NCBI GenBank assembly: GCA_035558335.1
Contig: DATMCM010000281.1
Coordinates: 1 to 11,821, forward strand
Source of the DNA: Onstottus_B sp035558335
GTDB lineage: Bacteria; Acidobacteriota; Blastocatellia; UBA7656
Length of the DNA: 11,821 bases
Reading direction: 5' to 3'
The position numbers and the translations under genes are program-made. Of this stretch, positions 1 through 6,942 are shown one piece after another; the first letter of the stretch is position 1, and each line of letters starts with the position of its first letter. The notes under the pieces are model-generated. The model made no database searches and was not told where the DNA came from. It saw only the letters and a list, made by a program, of their open reading frames with translations.

Positions 1-266
1 CCCGCGACAACCGGATTGCCGTAGCTTTGTGAACCGAGCGTTGCAACCCACTTGATATTCTTCTTGGTCTTGACGTCCCAGCTTGTCGGCATCCCTTTCT
101 GGTTCGAGACCATGTTGCGGTCGGCCGTTCCGCCCCACATCGGCCAGTCGCCGCTACCCGGATCGGAAGCCGACACGATGTTGTTGGCGATGCCAAGCGT
201 TGTTGCGAGCGCAAGTGCGAAGAAAAGTGATTTCGAAGTGCGAATTCTCGAAGTGCTTGTTCTCAT
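1..266 (-). CDS. PQQ-like beta-propeller protein, secreted (N-terminal part only)
   Basis: The reverse strand from an ATG at 266-264 stays open to the window edge and gives the first 88 residues; the rest lies beyond position 1. Residues 1 to about 34 form a signal peptide: an R/S/T/K-rich start, a hydrophobic run (LFFALALATTLGIA), then a small-residue region near VSAS. The mature part opens with DWPMWGGTADRNM and continues with TSWDVKTKKNIKWVATLGS, the first-blade signature shared with the other five beta-propeller genes here. A GATGGGG tract sits 4-7 nt upstream of the ATG as a ribosome binding site. It lies downstream of the 452-2695 gene on the same strand, with a structured repeat between them. 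By family resemblance the product should be a periplasmic, BamB-like (COG1520) propeller; ligand and function are unknown. The family is clear; length and C-terminal domains cannot be seen. Confidence 0.85.
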   Translation of the reverse strand, partial: MRTSTSRIRTSKSLFFALALATTLGIANNIVSASDPGSGDWPMWGGTADRNMVSNQKGMPTSWDVKTKKNIKWVATLGSQSYGNPVVA

Positions 267-284
267 GATTCCCCATCTCACTAA

Positions 285-425
285 CACCTCACTTTAGTGA
301 GGTGCCGCACGCCACCGTGACTCTAAAACCGTTTCAACGGTTCGTCATCATTGCCGCGGAGAAACTGTTAAAACAGTTTGCAACGTGCGGGTCCGCCTAA
401 CAACACCTCGATGAATCGAGGTGTT
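285..425. repeat. Composite element of four perfect hairpins forming a larger nested palindrome
   Basis: Four back-to-back perfect inverted repeats lie here: CACCTCACT/AGTGAGGTG (285-304), AACCGTT/AACGGTT (327-342), AAACTGTT/AACAGTTT (362-379) and AACACCTCGAT/ATCGAGGTGTT (402-425). Each has a 2-nt loop and they are spaced 22, 19 and 22 nt apart. The outer two share CACCTC...GAGGTG arms. The first and last spacers are complementary (CCGCACG at 305-311, CGTGCGG at 384-390). The inner two are related by compensatory changes (CCGTT..AACGG versus CTGTT..AACAG). The whole element is therefore also an imperfect large palindrome. It fills the gap between two minus-strand genes, starting 26 nt past the stop of the first. 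There is no U-tract, so a classical terminator is unlikely. A REP/BIME-like dispersed element or mRNA-stabilising structure is my inference. Confidence 0.85.
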
Positions 426-451
426 AATCAAAGGTGATAGTCCTTTCAAAA

Positions 452-2695
452 TCATTTGTTCGATGTCACCTTGACGTTATCGATAAAGACTTCATTCGGA
501 GCATCTGCGAAAACGCCGGCGCTGCCGTAGCGATTGCCGAGCGGGTCGATGCGCTCGAGGGTCCATTCGGCCGGTTCGGGCTCAGAGGCCAGCCAGGCTT
601 TGCCGCGCGCTCGCACTTTGCCGTCCGGGAGATTCTCGACTTGAATCTTCAAGCGGTACCACGTGTCAGCCTTCCACTCGAAAGGCTTCCTGACTGTGCG
701 TTTCTCTTCGATCTGCCAGGAGCGTAGCTCGATCTTTTGGCTGCTTCCGAGAATCGCCAGCTCATACCGCTGAGCGACCACGCCTGCGTCTCCCATCTGG
801 CGGCGTTTCTCGACCGCGCGAAAGTCCGCCTGGGTTGTGTAGTTCGACAGATTGGCAGGGGTGAAGAACGACCGCGCGCGCTTGAAGGCAGGCGGAGTGG
901 GGTTCTTCACCAGAACCTTGTTTCCTTCGACCTCGCGAACCGTGTATTTTCCTCCCGCGCTGATCCAGTGCTTTGGAACCCCATCCACCGGAATGGCTTC
1001 GAAGGTCTCAGTGATCGGCAGCGCCGGGATTACCCGCACCCGAGAGACTCCGACGACTCCGGAGACGGTGGCCTTCACCATTCCCGCCTGCGCGCCGGCA
1101 TCCGCGGCAGGAGTGAACTGATTGTTTTGAGCCGCGCCTTTCAAGCCTTCCAGCGACCAGGTTGCGCTTGTCTCGTCGCGGATGAAACGCCCGTGATCGT
1201 CGAAGAGTCGCACCCTGAACTTCGCCGCCTCGCCCGGTTGTACGACCAGATCGGCGGGCACAATCTGGACGTGCGCAACGGCGGCGTCGGCCGGAGCGTT
1301 CTCGACGGTTTCCTTTACGGACGGCAGAGCCGGTGAAGGAGTCTTCTTGCCGATGCAATAGACTGCTTTCGTCGTAACGAGGTAGACACGGCCGCGCGAG
1401 ACTGCTACCGAGGCAAGCACTTGCTCGTTTGACGTGATCGCTTCGTCGCCCGCCTCGGTCTTGAGTTCCACCTTCTCAACCGGTTCGAGTTCGTCTTCAT
1501 CGAGGACCTCGCAGCCGGTCGGTCCGGGTTTGAGAATGAAAAATTTTCCGTTCTCAGTGCCAACATAGAGCTTGCCGTCGGCCAGCACCGGCGACGCACG
1601 CTGCAACGTGCCGATAGTCTGCTTCCAGAGTTCCTTTCCGGTATTGATGTCGAATGCGAACACGTTTGCGCTGTCGTCGATTTGATACAGGCGGTCGCCA
1701 TCAACAATCGGCGACGAATAACCTCCCCTGATACCGGTGATCGCCCACTTGACCTTGTCTTTGCCGAGCGCGCCCTTGCCGGTCGCGTCGATCGCCGCCA
1801 GCAAACCCATTTCGTTTGTTTCGAGGTTTTCTTCACTGTGCGAGGCGAAGACCGTAGTCCCTTTTATCACTGCGCAGTTGTTGATGCCTCGTTTGGTGAT
1901 CGCGTAGCTCCAGACCGGCTCTCCGGTTTGAGCCTTCATTGCATAAACCGCCCCGTCAGCACCGCCGACTATGATCAATCGCGTGCCGTTTATCGTCGCC
2001 GCGATGGGAGTCGGGTAAACCGTGTCATAAGGCCGGCCTCCGGGTGCACTCGTCCAGACGCAATCACCGCTTCGCTTGTCAAAGGCGTAGAAGCGATGCC
2101 TCCGAAGCGCAGTATCTCCCCAGCCATCGATGATTGTGCCCACGATCACCAGGTCGCCTTCGATGATTGGCGAAGTGGTCCGCCCTCCGTGCGTCGTCCA
2201 CGCGCCGAACTCGTCTGTCAGCGAGCGGCTCCATAGAACCTTGCCATCATTGGATAAGGCCGTCAGTTCATTGCAAGCGCCAAAGACATAGATGTTGCCG
2301 GTAGCGGGGTCGCCCGTTGGCGACGACCAGGCTATGCGGCGCGGCGGCACGTCGCTCTCGTAGATGTTGAGCCGGCGTTCCCAGATAAGCTTCCCGGTGT
2401 CGGCGTTCAAGCACATGACGCGTTCCTGCATCGATTCGCCTTCACCTGCTGAGTTGAACAAAAAGACTCGCCCATTCATTACGATTGGCGTCGAGCGTCC
2501 ACCGTAAGGGGCTTTCCAGACCAGGTTCTCGCCTTTCTTCGACCACCGTGCCGGAAGACCGGTTTCGGCGGAATGGCCGTCACGCGCCGGGCCTCGCCAG
2601 TCGGGCCAATCACTGCCCGAAGATGCTCGGCCGGTCGCGATCAGAACAAAGAACAACAAAGCGCAGGTTGAGTATTTCGAAAGAATGGCTTTCAT
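452..2695 (-). CDS. Secreted PQQ-like beta-propeller with C-terminal Ig-like and jelly-roll-like domains
   Basis: A 747-residue exported protein. Residues 1-26 are a signal peptide (CALLFFVLIATGRASSG). The propeller covers about 29-450, opening with DWPDWRGPARDGHSAE (29-44). Blade-closing motifs of the (A/C)xDxxTGKxxW type are visible near 95-105, 146-155, 204-214, 252-262 and 347-357. A linker with P and A follows (452-472). Residues about 474-556 look like an Ig-like/BIG-type beta sandwich (VQIVPADLVVQPGEAAKFRV). Residues about 560-745 look like a concanavalin/LamG-type jelly roll ending EVFIDNVKVTSNK, a fold often used for carbohydrate or surface contacts. The usual family member is about 400-470 residues, so the 290-residue extension is distinctive. 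The start is supported by the signal peptide; the ribosome site is weak (GAAAG). The gene is divergent from the ankyrin gene. Catalytic residues are not evident. Sure of the propeller, less sure of the C-terminal folds. Confidence 0.92.
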   Translation of the reverse strand: MKAILSKYSTCALLFFVLIATGRASSGSDWPDWRGPARDGHSAETGLPARWSKKGENLVWKAPYGGRSTPIVMNGRVFLFNSAGEGESMQERVMCLNADTGKLIWERRLNIYESDVPPRRIAWSSPTGDPATGNIYVFGACNELTALSNDGKVLWSRSLTDEFGAWTTHGGRTTSPIIEGDLVIVGTIIDGWGDTALRRHRFYAFDKRSGDCVWTSAPGGRPYDTVYPTPIAATINGTRLIIVGGADGAVYAMKAQTGEPVWSYAITKRGINNCAVIKGTTVFASHSEENLETNEMGLLAAIDATGKGALGKDKVKWAITGIRGGYSSPIVDGDRLYQIDDSANVFAFDINTGKELWKQTIGTLQRASPVLADGKLYVGTENGKFFILKPGPTGCEVLDEDELEPVEKVELKTEAGDEAITSNEQVLASVAVSRGRVYLVTTKAVYCIGKKTPSPALPSVKETVENAPADAAVAHVQIVPADLVVQPGEAAKFRVRLFDDHGRFIRDETSATWSLEGLKGAAQNNQFTPAADAGAQAGMVKATVSGVVGVSRVRVIPALPITETFEAIPVDGVPKHWISAGGKYTVREVEGNKVLVKNPTPPAFKRARSFFTPANLSNYTTQADFRAVEKRRQMGDAGVVAQRYELAILGSSQKIELRSWQIEEKRTVRKPFEWKADTWYRLKIQVENLPDGKVRARGKAWLASEPEPAEWTLERIDPLGNRYGSAGVFADAPNEVFIDNVKVTSNK

Positions 2696-3018
2696 AATCG
2701 GCTTTCACAGATGTGCATTCGGTCCGCTCTTACCACGCACGAACGATGCAAGTTTTCCACTGACCTAACAAGGCATGCTTGACTCAATGATCTCAAGATA
2801 TTATGTTGCGGTTGAGCGCGTCAAGCGGGGATGTTTTTGAACCTGCTGAACCAAAGTGGCGTTTTTCAAGCTTTGAAGCGCGTCTTCGAGTCGTGCCCAC
2901 GAATAAACTCGAGAGGGAGCGTAGACCACCCAGCCTGCGCAAAACCTTGAATCGAGCCTCATTTGAAATCATACGAAGACCCGGACGGTCCAGGCTACGT
3001 CCTTAAGCGGAGTGAACG
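2696..3018. other. Divergent intergenic spacer, 323 bp
   Basis: This spacer separates the divergent starts of the 747-residue propeller gene (minus) and the ankyrin gene (plus), so promoters for both should lie here. A short open frame at 2803-3006 on the plus strand has no recognisable domain and an Arg/Pro-rich, low-complexity translation; I do not regard it as a gene. Small hairpins such as TCGTG-CC-CACGA (2891-2902) are present but weak. No operator repeat or riboswitch-like fold was recognised. Confidence 0.6.
2779..2807 (+). promoter_or_regulatory. Possible sigma70-type promoter facing the ankyrin gene
   Basis: TTGACT (2779-2784) and TATGTT (2802-2807) are separated by 17 nt, a standard -35/-10 arrangement. 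It would give a leader of about 200 nt ahead of the start at 3019. It is a single match to a loose consensus and the organism's sigma preferences are unknown, so this is only a candidate. Confidence 0.25.
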
Positions 3019-3816
3019 ATGCTCACTAGACGAATCGTGCTGCTGACGATGGTGTTGATATGTCCGCTGCTGGTGGGCGCCCAGGATCTCAACGAAGAAT
3101 ACTTTGCGGCGGCACGAAAAGGCGACACCGCCGCGGTCAAAGCGCTTCTGGACAAGGGCGTGGATGTGAACGCCAAGACCCGTTACGGCGCAACAGCGCT
3201 TTCCTATGCTTGCGACAAAGGACACGTCGAGGTGGTGAAGCTGCTGATCGAACGGGGAGCAGACGTCAACGTCAAGGACACGTTCTACGGAGAAGTGCCT
3301 CTCGGGTGGGCTCTGTCGCACGAGCACCTGCAGGTCATAAAGCTTCTGTTGGATAAGGGCGCGACTGGTATCGAAAGAGCGCTGGTGACCGGGGTGCAAA
3401 GCGGCAACGTCGAACTGGTCAAGATGGTACTCGACAAAGGCGGGCTAAAGCCGGAGACGCTGAACAATGCGCTGCTGCGCGCTTCAAGCGCCAAAAAAGA
3501 GATCATCGATATGCTCAAGAAAGCCGGCGCTACCGCGGTTGAATTCAGCGTTGACCCCGAGACATTGAAGAGCTACGCCGGGGTGTACAAGCACGAACAG
3601 ATCGGTGAGCTGACCGTCGAAATCAAAGACGGAAAACTGGTTGGCAGAATTGCGGGGCAGGGTCCATTTACTACTGCCGCGCAAAACAAGAACACGTTCT
3701 CGATTCTCGAGGTTGAGGCCACTCTTACATTCAACGTCGAGGGCGATAAAGTCACCGGGTTCACCCTCAAGCAATCCGGCGCGACATTTGTGTTCAAGCG
3801 AGTTGAGCCAAAGTAG
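3019..3816 (+). CDS. Exported ankyrin-repeat protein with C-terminal DUF3471-like domain
   Basis: A 265-residue protein. Residues 1-21 form a signal peptide (IVLLTMVLICPLLVGA, probable cut before QDL), so the ankyrin repeats probably act in the periplasm. About four ankyrin repeats span 24-172. The best is about 57-88 (YGATALSYACDKGHVEVV then LLIERGADVNVKD); others begin near 24, 91 and 118, and the last ones lack the N-terminal TPLH-like part. Residues about 178-265 form a separate beta-rich domain (LKSYAGVYKHEQIGELTVEI ... FTLKQSGATFVFKRVEPK). It resembles the lipocalin-like DUF3471 module usually found after serine beta-lactamase-like domains; here no hydrolase precedes it. Ankyrin repeats mediate protein contacts; the partner is unknown. 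A good ribosome site (GGAG, 3009-3012) lies 6 nt before the ATG. A long fold-back repeat starts 4 nt after the stop. Confidence 0.92.
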   Translation: MLTRRIVLLTMVLICPLLVGAQDLNEEYFAAARKGDTAAVKALLDKGVDVNAKTRYGATALSYACDKGHVEVVKLLIERGADVNVKDTFYGEVPLGWALSHEHLQVIKLLLDKGATGIERALVTGVQSGNVELVKMVLDKGGLKPETLNNALLRASSAKKEIIDMLKKAGATAVEFSVDPETLKSYAGVYKHEQIGELTVEIKDGKLVGRIAGQGPFTTAAQNKNTFSILEVEATLTFNVEGDKVTGFTLKQSGATFVFKRVEPK

Positions 3817-3820
3817 AAGT

Positions 3821-3980
3821 GTTCGTAGTCCCGCATTGAAGGATCTGTCTGTCTTCTCTGCGCAACCTCTGCGTGCTCCGCGGCTCTGCGGTGAGCAGAT
3901 TCGCGAGAGAATTCACCGCGGAGCCGCTGAGCACGCAGAGGTTGCGCAGAAAAGAGCAGAATGCGAACCGAACTACGGAC
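3821..3980. repeat. Long fold-back element with GTTCGTAGT terminal inverted repeats
   Basis: The left end GTTCGTAGT-CC-CGCATT (3821-3837) pairs with the right end AATGCG (3960-3965) and ACTACGGAC (3972-3980). Inside lies a long near-perfect inverted repeat, 3857-3894 against 3913-3950: 38 positions with one mismatch and one G-T pair, and an 18-nt loop. Its arms contain a CTCTGCGTGCTC / GAGCACGCAGAG core. The element begins 4 nt after the ankyrin stop codon and ends 60 nt before the next gene. Its terminal sequence recurs at 8297-8393. No transposase lies nearby and no poly-T follows either arm. A non-autonomous MITE-like or REP-like dispersed element is the likeliest reading. Confidence 0.85.
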
Positions 3981-4040
3981 AGCGATGATTGGAACTTGCG
4001 CCTGACTTAAGGCGGGATTTAGAACGTTTGAGGAGGCTGA

Positions 4041-5423
4041 ATGTTTTCCACTCGAGCTATTACAAGAGCCAGCGTTGCGGTTCTGATTCTTCTCGCTGCT
4101 GGATTCGGCAATGCGACGAGCGCTCAGAACTGGCCGTCATTTCGCGGGTCGAACGCTTCGGGCGTTGGCGACGGCAAGCCAACGCCTACGACCTGGGATA
4201 CGACCAAAGGCATAAACATTCTCTGGAAGACTCCGATCCCGGGGCTAGCGCACTCGAGCCCGGTTGTCTGGGGCGACCGAGTGTTTGTGACAACCGCAGT
4301 AAGCAGCAAGGGCGGCGAGTACTTTCGTCACGGGCTCTACGGCGACGTCGACTCGGACAAGGACACCTCGAAGCACAGCTGGCACGTCTACGCTCTCGAC
4401 AAACGAACAGGCAAGATCATCTGGGATCAGGTCGCGTGCGAAGGCGTGCCCAAGATCAAACGTCACATCAAGTCCACCCACGCAAGCTCGACTCCAGTTA
4501 CGGACGGCAAAAATGTCATAGCCTTCTTTGGCTCGCAGGGGCTTTACTGCTACGACACCAACGGCAAGCTGATCTGGAAGAAGGATCTGGGAGTGCTCGA
4601 CGCGGGTTGGTTCTACGACCCCGATTATCAGTGGGGAACGGCGAGCTCACCGATCATCTACAAGAACATGGTGATCGTCCAGTGCGACGTACAAAAGAAC
4701 TCGTTTATCGCAGCCTACGACTTGAAAGACGGCAAGCAGCTTTGGATGACACCGCGCGAGGAGATTCCTTCGTGGGGCTCGCCGACGATCTACGAAGGGC
4801 CTTCGCGAGTTGAATTGATAACCAACGCGACCCGAGCGGTGCGCGCTTACGATCCGATGACAGGAAAGGAGCTGTGGCACATGACGGGGAATCCTGAAGT
4901 GACAGCAACGACGCCGATCACGGGTCACGGGCTGATCTTTATTTGCAACAGCTATCGACCGAACCAGCCGATCTACGCGATTCGCGCCGGCGCTACAGGA
5001 GACATCTCGCTCAAGCCCGGTGAAACAACCAACCAGCATATCGCATGGAGCATGCAGCGCGGCGGGACCTACATGCCCACTCCGCTGATCTATGGCGAAT
5101 ATCTTTACACCTGCGCGAATCAAGGCGTGATGGCCTGTTACAATCCAAAGACCGGAGAGCGCCAGTATCAACAACGCATTGGTGACAAGGGCGGCTCGTA
5201 CAGCGCTTCGCCGGTCGCGGCGGACGGCAAGATCTACTTGTCGAGCGAAGACGGCGAAATATTCGTCGTCAAGGCGGGCGCGAAGTACGAGTTGCTGGCT
5301 ACAAACCAGATGGGCGAAGTGCTGATGGCGACGCCGGCGATTTCAGACGGAATGATCTTCGTGCGCGGCCAGCATAGCGTCTTTGCGATCGCCGAGCGAG
5401 GACCGGCTGCATCGGCAAAGTGA
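4041..5423 (+). CDS. Secreted PQQ-like beta-propeller protein, paralogue 1 of the tandem trio
   Basis: A 460-residue exported protein. Residues 1-28 are a signal peptide (SVAVLILLAAGFGNATSA), followed directly by QNWPSFRGSNASG, the family's first-blade signature. Blade-closing motifs are visible at about 118-128 (ALDKRTGKIIW), 170-179, 225-235 (AYDLKDGKQLW), 269-279 (AYDPMTGKELW) and 366-376. The last blade is ATPAISDGMIFVRGQHSVFA (430-449). An insert at 92-114 carries an Asp-rich run (DVDSDKD, 102-108) replacing the HPD-containing insert of the two downstream paralogues. It shares with them the RH (141-142), VQCD (213-216) and PSWGSPT (243-249) motifs. A strong ribosome site GAGGAGG (4030-4036) sits 4 nt before the ATG. 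The next gene starts 41 nt after its stop, so co-transcription is likely. Resembles BamB/COG1520; the substrate is unknown. Confidence 0.93.
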   Translation: MFSTRAITRASVAVLILLAAGFGNATSAQNWPSFRGSNASGVGDGKPTPTTWDTTKGINILWKTPIPGLAHSSPVVWGDRVFVTTAVSSKGGEYFRHGLYGDVDSDKDTSKHSWHVYALDKRTGKIIWDQVACEGVPKIKRHIKSTHASSTPVTDGKNVIAFFGSQGLYCYDTNGKLIWKKDLGVLDAGWFYDPDYQWGTASSPIIYKNMVIVQCDVQKNSFIAAYDLKDGKQLWMTPREEIPSWGSPTIYEGPSRVELITNATRAVRAYDPMTGKELWHMTGNPEVTATTPITGHGLIFICNSYRPNQPIYAIRAGATGDISLKPGETTNQHIAWSMQRGGTYMPTPLIYGEYLYTCANQGVMACYNPKTGERQYQQRIGDKGGSYSASPVAADGKIYLSSEDGEIFVVKAGAKYELLATNQMGEVLMATPAISDGMIFVRGQHSVFAIAERGPAASAK

Positions 5424-5447
5424 GACGTAAAAAGTGGAAGACAAAAC

Positions 5448-5454
5448 GGGGAGG
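5448..5454 (+). promoter_or_regulatory. Ribosome binding site that sets the start of paralogue 2
   Basis: GGGGAGG lies 10 nt before a GTG at 5465. Starting there puts a normal signal peptide (VKRIITILLYSSLAFVTVSG, the GTG read as Met) at the N terminus. An in-frame GTG at 5420 would overlap the previous gene, has no such site, and would add a 15-residue Lys/Arg-rich leader. Confidence 0.7.
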
Positions 5455-5464
5455 CATCAAATAC

Positions 5465-6841
5465 GTGAAAAGAATTATAACGATACTACTCTACTCATCA
5501 TTAGCTTTCGTGACAGTCTCTGGCCTGTCCGCACCAACTAAGACAAAGTCCGTTGGCTCGGGCGCTAACTGGGCGCAATGGCGCGGACCGGATAGCCAGG
5601 GTATTTCAACTGAAACGAATCTCCCAACTGAGTGGAGCGAAACAAAGAACGTTCTTTGGAAAACCGCAATTCCGGGCCTCGGCTTTTCATCGCCAATCAT
5701 CTGGGAGAAGAAAGTCTTCCTGACTACTGCCATTGAAGGCGGCCCCGCTCCGGCCGATCACAAGCCCGCAAAACACATGATCGGGGACAAGGAGTTCAAG
5801 CATCCGGATTGGGTCGGTTCCGACAAGATTCACAACTTCAAAGTGTTTTGCCTCGACCGGGAGAAGGGAAAGATCTTATGGGAGCGCACCGCTTATGAAG
5901 GCCCAGTCTACGATTATAGACACCGCCGCGGGACTTACGCGGCGCCGACGCCAGTCACCGACGGCACGTATGTCTATGTCTACTTCGGGTCGGAGGGATT
6001 CTATTGTTACGACTTCGACGGCAAGCTGATTTGGAAAAAGAGCGTGGGTGGGATCGGAACCATGGGTATGGGCGTCGGCACGTCCCCGGTGCTCTACGAA
6101 AACCTGGTCATTCTGGTTTGCGATCAGGAGTTCGACGGCAGCCTTTCGTTTATGACCGCTCTGGACAAGAAGACGGGAAGGGAAGTGTGGCGAATCGCTC
6201 GGCCGGTTCAATCGAGTTGGGCCACGCCGGTTATTGCGAAGACCGCCCAGCGCACCGAGTTGGTGACCAGCGGAAACGAGTTTCTGATTTCCTACGATCC
6301 GGCGACGGGCAAGGAACTGTGGCGGGCGACCGGGTTGCACAGTCACGCGATCGCAACGCCGGTGGTCGGCCACGGTCTCGTCATACTCTCATCGGGCTAT
6401 CCTTCGAAGGCAATCGTCGCGATCCGTCTCGGCGGTTCGGGGAATCTTGATGGAACCGACAAGATCGTATGGCGCTACAACAAAGGAACTAGCTACGTTC
6501 CATCGCCGATCCTGTACGGCGATTATGTGTACCTGATGAGCGATGCCGGGATACTCACTTGCTTGAATGCAAAGACCGGCGAAGTGATCTACGAAGGCGG
6601 GCGCGTTCCGATTGCGACTAAGTTTTACGGAGCCTCGCCGGTCGCCTTTGATGGCAAGATCCTGATCACCAGCGATGACGGCGACACGTTTGTAATCAAA
6701 GCAGGACCCAAGCACGAGGTCCTTGGCACAAATTCAATCGGTGAGCCGTGTCGAACCTCGATTGCGATCGCCGACGGCAAGCTGTTTGTTCGGGGTGAGA
6801 AAACTCTGTTCTGCATAAGAAAAAAAGCGAACGGGGCCTAG
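5465..6841 (+). CDS. Secreted PQQ-like beta-propeller protein, paralogue 2 of the tandem trio
   Basis: Read from the GTG at 5465 it encodes 458 residues; the open frame extends to a GTG at 5420. The signal peptide is about 1-22, followed by NWAQWRGPDSQG (35-46). Blade-closing motifs: 129-139 (CLDREKGKILW), 181-190 (CYDFDGKLIW), 232-242 (ALDKKTGREVW), 276-286 (SYDPATGKELW) and 366-376. Shared subfamily motifs are the YRHRR segment near 151-155, VCD near 218-220 and SSWATP near 250-255. It closely matches the next gene along its whole length and more distantly the previous one. In the last blade the usual YASPAI is replaced by CRTSIAI (429-435). The stop overlaps an AGCAGGCTGCT palindrome. No membrane anchor is visible, so a soluble periplasmic protein is expected. 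Function unknown; no dehydrogenase active site was recognised. Confidence 0.92.
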   Translation: MKRIITILLYSSLAFVTVSGLSAPTKTKSVGSGANWAQWRGPDSQGISTETNLPTEWSETKNVLWKTAIPGLGFSSPIIWEKKVFLTTAIEGGPAPADHKPAKHMIGDKEFKHPDWVGSDKIHNFKVFCLDREKGKILWERTAYEGPVYDYRHRRGTYAAPTPVTDGTYVYVYFGSEGFYCYDFDGKLIWKKSVGGIGTMGMGVGTSPVLYENLVILVCDQEFDGSLSFMTALDKKTGREVWRIARPVQSSWATPVIAKTAQRTELVTSGNEFLISYDPATGKELWRATGLHSHAIATPVVGHGLVILSSGYPSKAIVAIRLGGSGNLDGTDKIVWRYNKGTSYVPSPILYGDYVYLMSDAGILTCLNAKTGEVIYEGGRVPIATKFYGASPVAFDGKILITSDDGDTFVIKAGPKHEVLGTNSIGEPCRTSIAIADGKLFVRGEKTLFCIRKKANGA

Positions 6842-6928
6842 CAGGCTGCTGAAGACGATGCGACTCGAGTTCCTCGTAATGTCGTGCCCAACTTTGCTTG
6901 CGGTTTAGCACCGCACTAGTCTCCTCCT

Positions 6929-6932
6929 GGAG
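6929..6932 (+). promoter_or_regulatory. Ribosome binding site that sets the start of paralogue 3
   Basis: GGAG lies 10 nt before the ATG at 6943, which opens a clean signal peptide (MKRLAIMSCSTLILGLVLLP). A longer reading from a TTG at 6898 adds 15 residues (RFSTALVSSWSKRT) ahead of it and has no ribosome site. Confidence 0.6.
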
Positions 6933-6942
6933 TAAACGAACG

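Noticed and set aside
285..425. CRISPR array made of the four regularly spaced hairpins
   Set aside because: The hairpins are not copies of one direct repeat: stem sequences differ, spacers are partly complementary to each other, and no cas gene is visible.
737..1336. 199-residue plus-strand open frame opposite the 747-residue gene
   Set aside because: Antisense shadow of a well-supported coding region; no domain or signal peptide is visible.
452..2695. Assigning bamB (outer membrane assembly factor) to any of the propellers
   Set aside because: Several divergent paralogues with extra domains or membrane anchors are present, none looks like a lipoprotein with a lipobox, and no other Bam gene is nearby. 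Only the fold is shared.
2803..3006. 67-residue open frame in the divergent spacer
   Set aside because: No recognisable domain, Arg/Pro-rich low-complexity translation, no ribosome site, and it overlaps the expected promoter region of the ankyrin gene.
3857..3950. Intrinsic transcription terminator after the ankyrin gene
   Set aside because: The stem is far longer than usual and no T-run follows either arm on either strand. It fits a repeat element better.
3989..4813. 274-residue open frame overlapping the first trio propeller
   Set aside because: It is in another frame of a clear beta-propeller gene. The translation is Arg/Gln-rich without domains, as expected for a shadow frame in GC-rich DNA.
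5420..5464. Upstream GTG start for the second trio gene
   Set aside because: It overlaps the previous stop, lacks a ribosome site, and gives a Lys/Arg-rich leader ahead of a normal signal peptide. The GTG at 5465 after GGGGAGG fits better.
6840..6853. AGCAGGCTGCTGAA palindrome at the stop of the second trio gene
   Set aside because: The stem is only 5 bp and there is no second copy in the window. It resembles a fragment seen in many bacterial intergenic repeats, but the evidence here is too slight to call a feature.
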